Positions 23,450 to 32,078 of a DNA stretch of 64,000 nt are shown here, in pieces. The notes under the pieces are model-generated. The model saw only the letters and a program-made list of their open reading frames with translations. It did not search any database and was not told where the DNA came from. Within the stretch, counting starts at the first letter, position 1; every line of letters starts with the position of its first letter. The position numbers and the translations under genes were made by a program. Source of the stretch: Clostridiales bacterium (GTDB lineage: Bacteria; Bacillota; Clostridia; Oscillospirales; Oscillospiraceae); assembly GCA_004558025.1 (NCBI GenBank), contig SFEG01000001.1, positions 1-64,000 of the forward strand. Reading direction: 5' to 3'.

Positions 23450-25244
23450 AAAAGCAAATAAGCTGCCGATGCTCCCAGGCGTGTATATCATGCTCGACGA
23501 GACAGGGCAGGTCATATATGTCGGCAAGGCGAAAAAGCTCAAAAACCGTGTGACGAGCTATTTTCGCGGCTCGCACCTGCCCAAGGTCGAGGCCATGGTG
23601 CAGAAGGTCGCGGACTTTAACGTCATCGTCGTTAATTCAGAGTTTGAGTCGCTCATCCTTGAAAACTCGCTTATAAAGCAGCATCAGCCGCACTATAATA
23701 TTCTTTTAAAGGACGATAAGGGTTATCCCTTTATACGGCTCGATAAGAAGACCCCTTATCCGCGCTTCACGATCGTCGGCAGCGCGAAAAAGGACGGCGC
23801 GGTATACTTCGGCCCCTTCGGCGGCAGAAGCGTTACGCGCGATATAATCGACGCTGCGTCCAAAGCCGTCGGCCTTGCGACGTGCTCAAGGCGCTTCCCG
23901 CGCGATATCGGAAAGGACAGACCCTGCCTCAACTACCACATGGGTAACTGCCGTGGCTGGTGCAGGGGAGAGCTCACGGCAGAGGAGTACCGCCTCGCCG
24001 TAGAGCAGGTGTGCCTCATCCTCGGCGGCAAGACTTCCGAGCTCATTGACGAGCTCACGGCGAAAATGCTCGAGGCATCCGAGCAGCTGAGGTTTGAAAC
24101 AGCCGGCGAGCTGCGCGACAGGATACGTGCCATACAAAGCGTATCGAATAAGCAGAAGGTCATAGCGACGGCCTTTTCCGATACCGATGCCATCGGCTTT
24201 TCGCGCGGAGCGAAAAGCTGCTTTGTCGTTTTGCATTTTAACGACGGCTCGCTCACGGGTAAGGACTTCGAGCTCGTGCCCGAGCCGCTTGAGAGCGACA
24301 GTGAGGCGATATCGGCGTACATGCGCCAGTATTATGCCGCTCGAGGCATTCTGCCTAAAAGCATCCTCCTGCGCGAAATGCCCGAGGATGCCGAGGCGCT
24401 CGGCCAAATGTTCTCGCAGGCATCGGGTCGCAAAGTCAGTATAGAAGCGCCTCAGCGAGGTGACAGGCTGCGACTTGTCGAGCGTGCCGAGATGAATGCC
24501 TCCGAGGAGATACTGCGCGCCACTACAGTTCAGCAGCGCAGAACAAACACACTTCTGTGGCTTCAGAAGTCGCTGGAGCTGCCCGAGTACCCCGAGCGTA
24601 TCGAGGCCTTCGATGTTTCAAACCTCGGCGATACGGGCATCGTGGCCGTGATGACCGTGCATAAGGAGGGCAAGCCATATAAGAAAGACTATCGCAAATT
24701 TAGGATACGCGATCTTGATATACGCGACGACTATGCCAGCATGTCGCAGGCGGTCTATCGCCGCTTTGCGCATCTGAAAAACGGCGACAGCGGCTTTGCG
24801 GAAAAACCGCAGCTGCTGCTCATTGACGGCGGCATAACTCACGCCGCGGCTGCCGAGCGCTCACTGAGCGAGCTCGGCATAAGCGTGCCCGTTTTCGGTA
24901 TGGTAAAGGACGACCGGCACAGAACGCGCGCCCTGGTCACGAGTGCCGGGCACGAGATATGCATTAACGGCAATCCTGCGGCCTTCTCGCTCATCGGCAA
25001 TATCCAGGAGGAGACGCACCGCTTTGCCATCGAGTATCAGCGCTCGCTGCGAAACGAAGGCTTCGGCTCGGAGCTCAATTCCATCCCCGGAGTCGGCAGC
25101 GTCAGAAAAAACGAGCTGCTGCGCCATTTCAAAACGCTCAAGGCGATAAAAGCGGCGAGCATGGACGAGCTGAGCGCAGTCGTTCCGAAGAATACGGCCA
25201 AGGCTGTTTTCGACTACTATCATAAAAATGAGGAAAAGACATGA
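23430..25244 (+). CDS. uvrC: Excinuclease ABC subunit C
   Basis: 604 residues from ATG 23430, which lies inside the 3' end of the transporter gene with GGGAG just upstream. The N-terminal GIY-YIG nuclease is GVYIMLDETGQVIYVGKAKK. A UVR helix pair lies near residue 200 (ELIDELTAKMLEASEQLRFE), the RNase H-like 5' nuclease begins with FDVSNLGDTGIVA, and the C-terminal HhH pair is IPGVGSVRKNELLRHF. UvrC makes both incisions in nucleotide excision repair with UvrA and UvrB, not in this window. It overlaps rsmD by an ATGA. Confidence 0.95.
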   Translation: MREKLLEKANKLPMLPGVYIMLDETGQVIYVGKAKKLKNRVTSYFRGSHLPKVEAMVQKVADFNVIVVNSEFESLILENSLIKQHQPHYNILLKDDKGYPFIRLDKKTPYPRFTIVGSAKKDGAVYFGPFGGRSVTRDIIDAASKAVGLATCSRRFPRDIGKDRPCLNYHMGNCRGWCRGELTAEEYRLAVEQVCLILGGKTSELIDELTAKMLEASEQLRFETAGELRDRIRAIQSVSNKQKVIATAFSDTDAIGFSRGAKSCFVVLHFNDGSLTGKDFELVPEPLESDSEAISAYMRQYYAARGILPKSILLREMPEDAEALGQMFSQASGRKVSIEAPQRGDRLRLVERAEMNASEEILRATTVQQRRTNTLLWLQKSLELPEYPERIEAFDVSNLGDTGIVAVMTVHKEGKPYKKDYRKFRIRDLDIRDDYASMSQAVYRRFAHLKNGDSGFAEKPQLLLIDGGITHAAAAERSLSELGISVPVFGMVKDDRHRTRALVTSAGHEICINGNPAAFSLIGNIQEETHRFAIEYQRSLRNEGFGSELNSIPGVGSVRKNELLRHFKTLKAIKAASMDELSAVVPKNTAKAVFDYYHKNEEKT

Positions 25245-25783
25245 GAATTATAAGCGGTATAAAGCGCGGCAAAAAGCTTAAAGAGCCGGATAATTATGAT
25301 ATACGCCCGACGACCGACATGGTCAAGGAGTCGATGTTCAACATCATACAGTTTGATATCGAGGGCAGGAAGGTGCTCGACCTTTTCGCGGGAACGGGTC
25401 AGCTCGGCCTTGAGTGCCTCAGCCGCGGCGCAAGGGAAGTAACCTTCGTCGATCAGAGCAGGGAGTCGATAGCCCTTGTAAAGCAGAATATAAAGGGCTG
25501 CGGCTTTGAAGCGCGCGTGGTGCAGAGCGATTCCATAGCCTTTCTCGAGCGCGGCGAAAAGTTCGATCTTATACTCATAGATCCACCTTATGCGACAAAT
25601 CTTATAGATAAAGCGCTGCAAATCATCAATTCCGTTGACATCTTGACGGAAAGTGGTATAATTATGTGCGAAAGTGGGCGCGAAAAGCCCATGCCGGAGA
25701 TGAATATGCCTTACTTTAAGTGTAAGGAATACAATTACGGCAAAGTTAAGCTTACAAGCTACAGCAGGGAGACAAATAAATGA
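25241..25783 (+). CDS. rsmD: 16S rRNA (guanine966-N2)-methyltransferase
   Basis: 180 residues, with the SAM-binding DLFAGTGQLGLECLSRGA and catalytic IDPPYA motifs. It begins 'MRIISGIKRGKKLKEP', as usual for the family. RsmD methylates G966 in 16S rRNA of the assembling small subunit. ATGA overlaps on both sides (uvrC before, coaD after) make uvrC-rsmD-coaD a translationally coupled run; rsmD-coaD is a very common pair. Confidence 0.95.
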   Translation: MRIISGIKRGKKLKEPDNYDIRPTTDMVKESMFNIIQFDIEGRKVLDLFAGTGQLGLECLSRGAREVTFVDQSRESIALVKQNIKGCGFEARVVQSDSIAFLERGEKFDLILIDPPYATNLIDKALQIINSVDILTESGIIMCESGREKPMPEMNMPYFKCKEYNYGKVKLTSYSRETNK

Positions 25784-26271
25784 GTCTTGCTATATGCCCC
25801 GGCAGCTTCGACCCGATAACGCTCGGTCATCTTGATATCATAAGACGCGCGTCGAAGATATTCGATAAGGTCATTGTGTGCATTATGTATAACGCGACAA
25901 AAACAAAGCCAATGTTCACGATAGATGAGCGCGTTGAGATGGTCAAGAAGGCCGTTGCAGACTATCCCAATGTTGAGGTCGATACCTACGACGGGCTGCT
26001 CGCGGAGTACGCAAAGCGGTTCGACGGCGCAGTGCTGGTAAAGGGAATGAGAGCCACATCTGATTTCGAGTATGAATTTCAGATGAACCATATAAATAAG
26101 AAAATAAATCCCGCCCTTGAAACGATGTTTCTTGCAGCAAGTGAAAAATATACCTTTTTGAGCTCATCCGTTGTGCGCGAAATGGCGTCGTACGGCGCCG
26201 ATCTTACGGGATTTGTTCCGCCCGAGATAATGGCTGAGATAAACGAAAAGGCAAAGCTGTGGAAGAAATAG
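25780..26271 (+). CDS. coaD: Pantetheine-phosphate adenylyltransferase
   Basis: 163 residues, the usual size. The nucleotidyltransferase motif is PGSFDPITLGH (residues 7-17, H17 catalytic), with 'VKGMRATSDFEYEFQM' for the pantetheine site and the C-terminal FLSSSVVREMA. CoaD makes dephospho-CoA from 4'-phosphopantetheine and ATP. Coupled to rsmD. Confidence 0.96.
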   Translation: MSLAICPGSFDPITLGHLDIIRRASKIFDKVIVCIMYNATKTKPMFTIDERVEMVKKAVADYPNVEVDTYDGLLAEYAKRFDGAVLVKGMRATSDFEYEFQMNHINKKINPALETMFLAASEKYTFLSSSVVREMASYGADLTGFVPPEIMAEINEKAKLWKK

Positions 26272-26334
26272 CGTAATTAAGCGCAGCGAACTGTCAAAAA
26301 CTTTGTGTGCGGCGTAACCGCATGGAGGATCAAT

Positions 26335-26853
26335 ATGAGCGAGAAAAATGTTGAGGTAATGGAGCTTATCGAAACTCTCTACACCATGGTGACCGAAGCC
26401 TGGGGCGTTCCTCTCGGAAACGATAAGTGCATTGTTGAGAGAGAAAACGTTTTGGAGATATTAAACGAGATAAAAACGCGTATTCCCGTCGAGCTTGCCG
26501 AGGCAAAGCGCCTCGTGTCTGCACGCGATGAGTTTATCGGCAATGCCAAGCGCGAGGCGGAGTCTATCCGCAAGAACGCCGAGGATAAGGCGCGCGCAAT
26601 GCTCGAGGAGCAGGAGATAGTGCGTGTTGCAAAGCAGCACAGCGCGGAACTCGTCAATAACGCCGAATACAAATCCAAGGAGCTGCGCCGCGTGGCAAAC
26701 GAATATGTCGATGAGATACTCCGCCGCACGGAGGAGACCGTGGGTTCGGCGCTAAAGTCCATAAATCAGTCGCGAGCGAGCTTCCGCAGTCTCGCGGGCT
26801 CTGCATCCCCCGCGCAGCCCGTAACTCAGGATGATGACGAGGATACCGAGTGA
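26335..26853 (+). CDS. Coiled-coil protein downstream of coaD
   Basis: 172 residues from ATG 26335 (RBS GGAGG, spacing 5). The short N-terminal helix 'VEVMELIETLYTMVTEAWGV' is followed by a long alanine/glutamate/lysine-rich coiled coil (about 45-145; EAKRLVSARDEFIGNAKREA) similar in look to ATP synthase subunit b, then an acidic tail DDDEDTE. There is no membrane segment. Such proteins commonly follow coaD in Clostridia and resemble DivIVA-like helpers, but the function is unknown. A terminator follows. Confidence 0.6.
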   Translation: MSEKNVEVMELIETLYTMVTEAWGVPLGNDKCIVERENVLEILNEIKTRIPVELAEAKRLVSARDEFIGNAKREAESIRKNAEDKARAMLEEQEIVRVAKQHSAELVNNAEYKSKELRRVANEYVDEILRRTEETVGSALKSINQSRASFRSLAGSASPAQPVTQDDDEDTE

Positions 26854-26877
26854 TAAGCATATAACTAAATAATATAA

Positions 26878-26914
26878 GAAAATCAGGAGTCCTTTCGGGC
26901 TCCTGATTTTCTTT
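26878..26914 (+). terminator. Terminator after the coiled-coil gene
   Basis: GAAAATCAGGAG (26878-26889) pairs with CTCCTGATTTTC (26900-26911), extended by CC/GG at the loop side, followed by TTT. Confidence 0.85.
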
Positions 26915-26937
26915 GGGGAAGGAATCATAAAAATAAG

Positions 26938-27758
26938 GAACCGGGCTTTGAACTCAATAAGCTCATTGCCTACGCCATAAGTGAGGAAAGCGGCGGCTCG
27001 GATGTTCTGGGCATAAACACAACGGCCATCCGCCTCGGCGACGAGTGGGTGATAAACGGCTCGAAGTCTTGGATAACCGCCTCCGGCAAAGCCGACGGAT
27101 ATCTTGTCGCCGCGCGGACAGCGCTTACAGGACGCAGCCGCGACATAAGTCTTTTCTACGTCGACGCTCAGGCCGAGGGACTGACTGCCGACACTGGCTC
27201 GCCTATGATAGGCCTCAACATCTGCCAACGGGGCGCGTAAGCTTCCGTAATTGCCGCATACCCGCCGGAAATATGATCGGGGAGGAAAACGGGGGCTATG
27301 CGCTTTTGAAGCCCACGCTCCAGCTCGGCCGTCTCGCCGTGGCGGCGATCGCCGCGGGCATAGCGGGAAGAGCGCTCGAGCTTGCAAACGATTATTCGAC
27401 CGCTACGGGCAAATACGGCCGCAACCTGTCATCGTATCAGGGGATAGTTTTCATGCTCGCCGAGATGTACGCGAAGCTGTCGGCGTCAAGATGCATGCTC
27501 TACTGTGCGGCCGAGCAGTACGACGCAAAGGAACGCGGTGCTGCGGCGGATGTGGCTGCCGCGAAGCTCATGAGCACGGAGCTTGCATGCGAGATATGCA
27601 AAAGCGCGCGCCAGATCCACGGCGCAAACGGTCTGTCCGCCGATTTTGAGGTCGACCGCTGCTTCCGCGACGCGCAGATGCTCACCATTGCCGAGGGCAC
27701 CTCGGAGATATGCAAAATAATCATCTCGAACGCGGTCATTAACGCGGCAAACAAATAA
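26938..27758 (+). pseudogene. Acyl-CoA dehydrogenase, 5'-truncated and frameshifted
   Basis: Two frames together give the last two thirds of an acyl-CoA dehydrogenase. The first, from about 26938, reads 'GFELNKLIAYAISEESGGSD', then 'WVINGSKSWITASGKADGYL', and stops at TAA 27238-27240. The second, one base back, continues 'GRVSFRNCRIPAGNMIGEEN', 'SSYQGIVFMLAEMYAKL', 'QIHGANGLSADFEVDRCFRD' and 'TIAEGTSEI' to TAA 27756-27758. About 110 N-terminal residues are missing, and one base is lost near 27225-27235. No start codon or RBS is present. It sits between the coaD operon and mraZ with no other beta-oxidation genes nearby. Confidence 0.85.
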
Positions 27759-27820
27759 ACATGCAAGCAGCAGTTCATGCCGACTGCTGCTTTTAAATTT
27801 TATATGTTACCAAAATGTTC

Positions 27821-27882
27821 TTGAATTTTTGCCTGTCAGCCTCTATAATCAAAACTGAAGTGGCGCAAAGTGGTGCAAAGTG
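27821..27882 (+). promoter_or_regulatory. dcw promoter with MraZ boxes
   Basis: TTGAAT (27821-27826), 17 bases, TATAAT (27844-27849). Just downstream are three boxes at exact 10-base spacing: GAAGTGG (27857-27863), AAAGTGG (27867-27873), AAAGTG (27877-27882). Such AAAGTGG repeats are the known binding sites of MraZ, so MraZ should repress its own operon from a position covering the start of transcription. Confidence 0.85.
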
Positions 27883-27916
27883 CATCGAAAATGCGCGAAA
27901 ATCGGAGGTGAACGCG

Positions 27917-28333
27917 TTGACAGGCGAATATAAGCACAGTATCGACAGCAAGGGCCGCCTTTTTATCCCGGCCAAGCTGCGCGATGAGCTTGGCGACGTG
28001 TTCTATATCACGCTTTCCATGGATAACTGCCTTTCGGTGTACAGTGCAGAGAGCTGGAGGGAGTTTTCCGACAAGGTGAATGCCATGAGCTATGTAAAGC
28101 AGCGCAAAATGCGCCCGCTGTTTGCTTATGCGGCAAAGTGCGAGCTGGACAATCAGGGGCGCACGCTCATCCCGGCGCATCTGCGCGAATATGCAAAGCT
28201 CAGCAAAAGCGTCGCAGTGATCGGCTGCAACAACCATGCAGAGATATGGGATGAGGATAGCTGGGATAAATTGTCCGAAAGTGAGATAACGCCGGAAAAT
28301 ATCGCGTCCGTTATGGACGAACTGGAGTTTTGA
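27917..28333 (+). CDS. mraZ: Transcriptional regulator MraZ
   Basis: 138 residues from TTG 27917, chosen because GGAGG lies 8 bases upstream and the protein then begins MTGEYKHSIDSKGRLFIPAK as in the family. Two SpoVT/AbrB-like halves are visible, the second with 'AKCELDNQGRTLIPAHLREY'. MraZ rings bind the AAAGTGG boxes in the dcw promoter. It is the first gene of the division and wall cluster; rsmH follows after one base. Confidence 0.94.
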   Translation: MTGEYKHSIDSKGRLFIPAKLRDELGDVFYITLSMDNCLSVYSAESWREFSDKVNAMSYVKQRKMRPLFAYAAKCELDNQGRTLIPAHLREYAKLSKSVAVIGCNNHAEIWDEDSWDKLSESEITPENIASVMDELEF

Positions 28334-28334
28334 T

Positions 28335-29273
28335 ATGCCAAACGAAGCGAAGCACATATCGGTGCTTTTAAATGAATGTATAGAAAACCTCGACATTAAG
28401 CCCGACGGCATATATGTTGACGGGACGCTTGGACTGGGAGGTCACTCCGAGCAGATACTAAAGCGCCTTGACAGCGGCCGGCTCATAGGCATCGACCGCG
28501 ACGAAAGCGCCATCAGTCGCACCGGCGAGCGTCTTGCGCAGTATGCCGATAAAATGACGCTTGTTCACGGGAACTTCTGCGATGTTGCGCAGATACTCGA
28601 TGAACTCGGGATAGCCGCGGTGGACGGGATGCTGTTTGACCTCGGCGTATCGTCGCCTCAGCTTGACGAGGCCGAGCGCGGCTTTTCGTATATGAATGAT
28701 GCTCCGCTGGACATGCGCATGGATAACACGAGCACTCTCACGGCATACACCGTCGTTAACGACTGGGATGAAGTCGAGCTTACGCGAATCCTGCGTGATT
28801 TCGGCGAGGAGCGCTACGCGCGGCGCATAGCCTCGCGCATAGTTGAGCGCAGAAGTGTAAGGCCGATAGAAACGACGCTCGAGCTTGTCGATATAATACG
28901 CTCGGCCATGCCCGCCGCGGCGCTGCGCGAAAAGCAGCACCCGGCAAAGCGCAGCTTCCAGGCGATAAGGATCGCTGTAAACGACGAGCTCGGAGCTGTG
29001 GACAGAATGATGAAAACAGCCCCGGACAGGTTGAAGATCGGCGGCAGGCTGTGCGTCATAAGCTTCCACTCACTTGAGGACAGAATAGTAAAAACGGGCA
29101 TAGCTGCAAGGGAAAACGGCTGCACCTGCCCGAGAGAGGCTCCGATATGCATCTGCGGCTTTAAGCAGACACTAAGGAGCGTATACAGAAAACCGATACT
29201 GCCGGATGAGGATGAGCTGAACTTCAATCCGCGCGCGAGAAGCGCAAAGCTCCGCGTCGCCGAAAGGGTGTAG
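28335..29273 (+). CDS. rsmH: 16S rRNA (cytosine1402-N4)-methyltransferase
   Basis: 312 residues. SAM motif YVDGTLGLGGHSEQIL near residue 30, then 'LIGIDRDESAI', 'DGMLFDLGVSSPQLDEAERG', 'FLxx'-like 'DMRMDN', and 'CVISFHSLEDRIVK'. The cysteine cluster near 'CTCPREAPICICG' and the C-terminal 'NPRARSAKLRVAER' are characteristic. It methylates C1402 in the decoding centre. Standard second gene of the dcw cluster. Confidence 0.96.
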   Translation: MPNEAKHISVLLNECIENLDIKPDGIYVDGTLGLGGHSEQILKRLDSGRLIGIDRDESAISRTGERLAQYADKMTLVHGNFCDVAQILDELGIAAVDGMLFDLGVSSPQLDEAERGFSYMNDAPLDMRMDNTSTLTAYTVVNDWDEVELTRILRDFGEERYARRIASRIVERRSVRPIETTLELVDIIRSAMPAAALREKQHPAKRSFQAIRIAVNDELGAVDRMMKTAPDRLKIGGRLCVISFHSLEDRIVKTGIAARENGCTCPREAPICICGFKQTLRSVYRKPILPDEDELNFNPRARSAKLRVAERV

Positions 29274-29279
29274 TATCCT

Positions 29280-29666
29280 TTGAAAAGCCCCGAAAGTGAA
29301 TATCAATACGGCTCGAAGCAAAAAGGAAAACGAGCTGCCGCCTCCGAGCGAAGGCTGAAAAAGGCGGTGCCGACTGCCTTGACGTTTGTTTTTACGCTCG
29401 TGAGTGCCGCAATGCTCATTTTCTCGCTCTTTATGCGCGTTGAGCTGATTGAGATAAATGACAAAAATGTCGAGCTCAGCCGTGAGCTTGCCTCGCTCAA
29501 CGAGGAAAACCGGCGGCTGCGCATAGAGTATGAATTTGCGCAGAATCTTGATGTGCTGGAGAGAAACGCGAGAAACAGGCTTTGGATGCAGAGCTCGCTT
29601 CAGCGGCGGGAGCAGGCGATAGATACAGAGCCTGAGGATAAGGCTGTGGTGATCGATAACGGATAA
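29280..29666 (+). CDS. ftsL: Septum protein FtsL-like
   Basis: 128 residues from TTG 29280. A basic cytoplasmic N-terminus (KQKGKRAAASERRLKKA), one helix (about 36-57, LTFVFTLVSAAMLIFSLFM), then an extracytoplasmic leucine-zipper coiled coil (ELIEINDKNVELSRELASLN). This is the bitopic FtsL/DivIC layout; position between rsmH and the class B PBP identifies FtsL. It would form a complex with DivIB and DivIC to activate septal synthesis. Confidence 0.8.
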   Translation: MKSPESEYQYGSKQKGKRAAASERRLKKAVPTALTFVFTLVSAAMLIFSLFMRVELIEINDKNVELSRELASLNEENRRLRIEYEFAQNLDVLERNARNRLWMQSSLQRREQAIDTEPEDKAVVIDNG

Positions 29667-29670
29667 GCTG

Positions 29671-29718
29671 CATATTTCACGCGGCAAAAATATAGTATGT
29701 ACTAATATATTTTTGCCG
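29671..29718 (+). promoter_or_regulatory. Sigma-E-like promoter in a perfect hairpin before spoVD
   Basis: GCATATT (29671-29677, an exact sigma-E -35), 14 bases, TATAGTAT (29692-29699). The -10 straddles the 5' arm and loop of a perfect 13-bp stem (29683-29695 with 29706-29718). The RBS GGAAGGAG lies just outside the 3' arm. Confidence 0.5.
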
Positions 29719-29731
29719 GGAAGGAGCAGCT

Positions 29732-32056
29732 ATGCGCAGAACCGAAAGTAAAAAGACAGTAAGCAGCCCAAATCGGACGATGGCGCGCCGCACACTATTT
29801 CTCATGGCAGTGTGCGGCATACTTGCGTTTGCGGTGCTTGCGGCGCGGCTATATATCCTACAGGTGCGCGACCATGATAAATATGAGGAGCTCGCCATAA
29901 GCCAGCAGCTGCGCGAGACTGGAAGCTCTGCCGAGCGCGGTACTATATACGACTGCAACATGAACATACTGGCAATGAGTGCGAATGTGGACAATGTCTA
30001 CCTCAGTCCCGCGGAGATCGCCATGTATAAGGAGGACAGGGAGCTCATTGCCGACAAGCTGTCAGAGATATTGGGGCTTGATCGTGAGGACATACTCAAA
30101 AAAACCGAGAATAACGGCTCGTGGTATGTCACCGTTGCACGCAAGGTCGAAAAAGAGACCGCCGACAAGGTACGCGAATTTAAAAACGAATATAAGCTCA
30201 AGGGCGTGCGCCTTGAAAGCGACACAAAGCGATATTATCCGTACTCGTCGCTTGCCTGCCATGTTATAGGCTTTGTCGGCACCGATAACTACGGACTCGA
30301 CGGAATCGAGGCACAGTATGATTCCGCGCTGTGCGGAACGTCGGGTAAGTATATGCGTCTTGCAAACGCTTACGGTACCGATCTGCTTTTTGATCAGTTC
30401 GAGGGCTATACGGGCGCGGAAAACGGCCACGACCTTGTGACGACAATTGATCTTACGATACAGCATTATGTCGAAAAAACGCTCTATCAGGCAGTGGAGG
30501 ATTACGATATCCAAAACGGGGCGGGTGCTATCGCGATGGACGTTAAGACCGGCAAGATACTTGCCATGGCCTCCATCGGCGGATATGACCTGAATAATTT
30601 TCTCGATGTGAGCAATGAGGCAAAAAGTGCCATAGACGAAGCCACGACCCAAGAGGAAAAGGATCAGATGCTTGCCGAGGCTCAGCGTTTGCAGTGGCGC
30701 AATAAAATGCTCTCGGATACATACGAGCCGGGCTCGACATTTAAGATAATAACGCTCTCTATGGCTCTCGAGGAGGGCAAGGTGAGTCTTGACGACAGCT
30801 TTTTCTGCGGCGGCAGCGTCAGCGTTCCGGGCAGAACGAACCCCGTGCGCTGCTGGAAGACGACAGGTCACGGCTCGCAGAGCCTCACGCAGGCCGTGCA
30901 GCATTCGTGCAATGCGGCGTTTGTAAACATCGGCATGCGCGTCGGCGCACAGGCATTTTATAAATACTGTGATGCCTTCGGCTTTTTGGAGCTTACAGGT
31001 GACAGCTCGCAGCAGCTCACAGCCAAAACCGGCATCGACCTCGGCGGAGAGAGCAGCAGCATATGGTGGAGCGAGGATACATTTTACAGCGAAAAGAACA
31101 AATCGCAGCTTGCGGCGGCTTCCTTCGGCCAAACCTTCACCATAACGCCGCTCCAGCTTATAACCGCGGTGAGCGCCTGCGTAAACGGCGGAAACCTCAT
31201 GCAACCGTATGTAGTGGAAAGTTTACTGGACTCTGACGGCCGGACGGTGTATAATCATAAGCCGACAGTTGTGCGAAGGGTAATAAGCGAACAGACCAGT
31301 AAAACCGTGCGCTCGATACTTGAGCAGGTCGTAGGCGACTCGAACGAGGGTACAGGGCGCAATGCGGCCGTGGCGGGATACCGTATCGGCGGTAAGACAG
31401 GTACGTCCGAAAAGGTGAGCTTCGAGGCGCAGACCGGTAAAAAGGAATACATTGTATCGTTTATAGGCTTCGCTCCGGCCGATGATCCGCAGATCGCGCT
31501 TCTTGTTATGCTCGACACTCCGGGCAGCGGCTCGGGCGTGTATGTTTCCGGCGGCCAGATGGCGGCTCCCACGGTGGGAAAAATGTTTGCCGATATCCTG
31601 CCGTACATGGGCATAGAGCCGACGTATGACATCAATTCCGAAAACGCGGATAAAGCCGTGCCAAAGCTTGACGGCATGAATGTTGATGATGCAAAGAAAA
31701 CGCTTGCAGATGAGGGCTTTGAATACCGCGTCATAGGCTCAGGCAGTACGGTGACATCTCAGCTGCCGCTTACGGGAACCGTTATCGCAGAGGGCAGCAC
31801 GGTCATAGTTTATGCCGACGCAAGCCCGTCGGCGGCGTTTGAGACCATGCCGGGCATAAAAGGGCTTAGCTATGCCGATGCCGTTAAGGAACTTAACAAA
31901 TACGGAGTGTTTGCCCGCAGCAACACAGTTGTTCGCGACCCGGAAGCTCAAATGGTGCTCACGCAGAGCATTAAGGCCGGAGCGGATATAAAGCACGGAA
32001 CGGTCGTCGATGTGACACTCGTTTCTGATGATGAAAGCATACTCGGACGATACTGA
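29732..32056 (+). CDS. spoVD: Class B penicillin-binding protein with PASTA domains (SpoVD/FtsI type)
   Basis: 774 residues. One N-terminal helix (about 21-42), then a dimerisation domain with 'AERGTIYDCNMNILA'. The transpeptidase motifs are S335-TFK338, S392-CN394 and K555-TGT. Two PASTA repeats lie at about 645-705 and 708-770. This is the SpoVD/PBP2x arrangement; it cross-links septal or spore peptidoglycan with the SEDS glycosyltransferase encoded downstream. A sigma-E-like promoter precedes it. No other FtsI is visible here, so it may serve both vegetative division and sporulation. Confidence 0.93.
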   Translation: MRRTESKKTVSSPNRTMARRTLFLMAVCGILAFAVLAARLYILQVRDHDKYEELAISQQLRETGSSAERGTIYDCNMNILAMSANVDNVYLSPAEIAMYKEDRELIADKLSEILGLDREDILKKTENNGSWYVTVARKVEKETADKVREFKNEYKLKGVRLESDTKRYYPYSSLACHVIGFVGTDNYGLDGIEAQYDSALCGTSGKYMRLANAYGTDLLFDQFEGYTGAENGHDLVTTIDLTIQHYVEKTLYQAVEDYDIQNGAGAIAMDVKTGKILAMASIGGYDLNNFLDVSNEAKSAIDEATTQEEKDQMLAEAQRLQWRNKMLSDTYEPGSTFKIITLSMALEEGKVSLDDSFFCGGSVSVPGRTNPVRCWKTTGHGSQSLTQAVQHSCNAAFVNIGMRVGAQAFYKYCDAFGFLELTGDSSQQLTAKTGIDLGGESSSIWWSEDTFYSEKNKSQLAAASFGQTFTITPLQLITAVSACVNGGNLMQPYVVESLLDSDGRTVYNHKPTVVRRVISEQTSKTVRSILEQVVGDSNEGTGRNAAVAGYRIGGKTGTSEKVSFEAQTGKKEYIVSFIGFAPADDPQIALLVMLDTPGSGSGVYVSGGQMAAPTVGKMFADILPYMGIEPTYDINSENADKAVPKLDGMNVDDAKKTLADEGFEYRVIGSGSTVTSQLPLTGTVIAEGSTVIVYADASPSAAFETMPGIKGLSYADAVKELNKYGVFARSNTVVRDPEAQMVLTQSIKAGADIKHGTVVDVTLVSDDESILGRY

Positions 32057-32078
32057 AAGATATGAGGATGATGCACAT

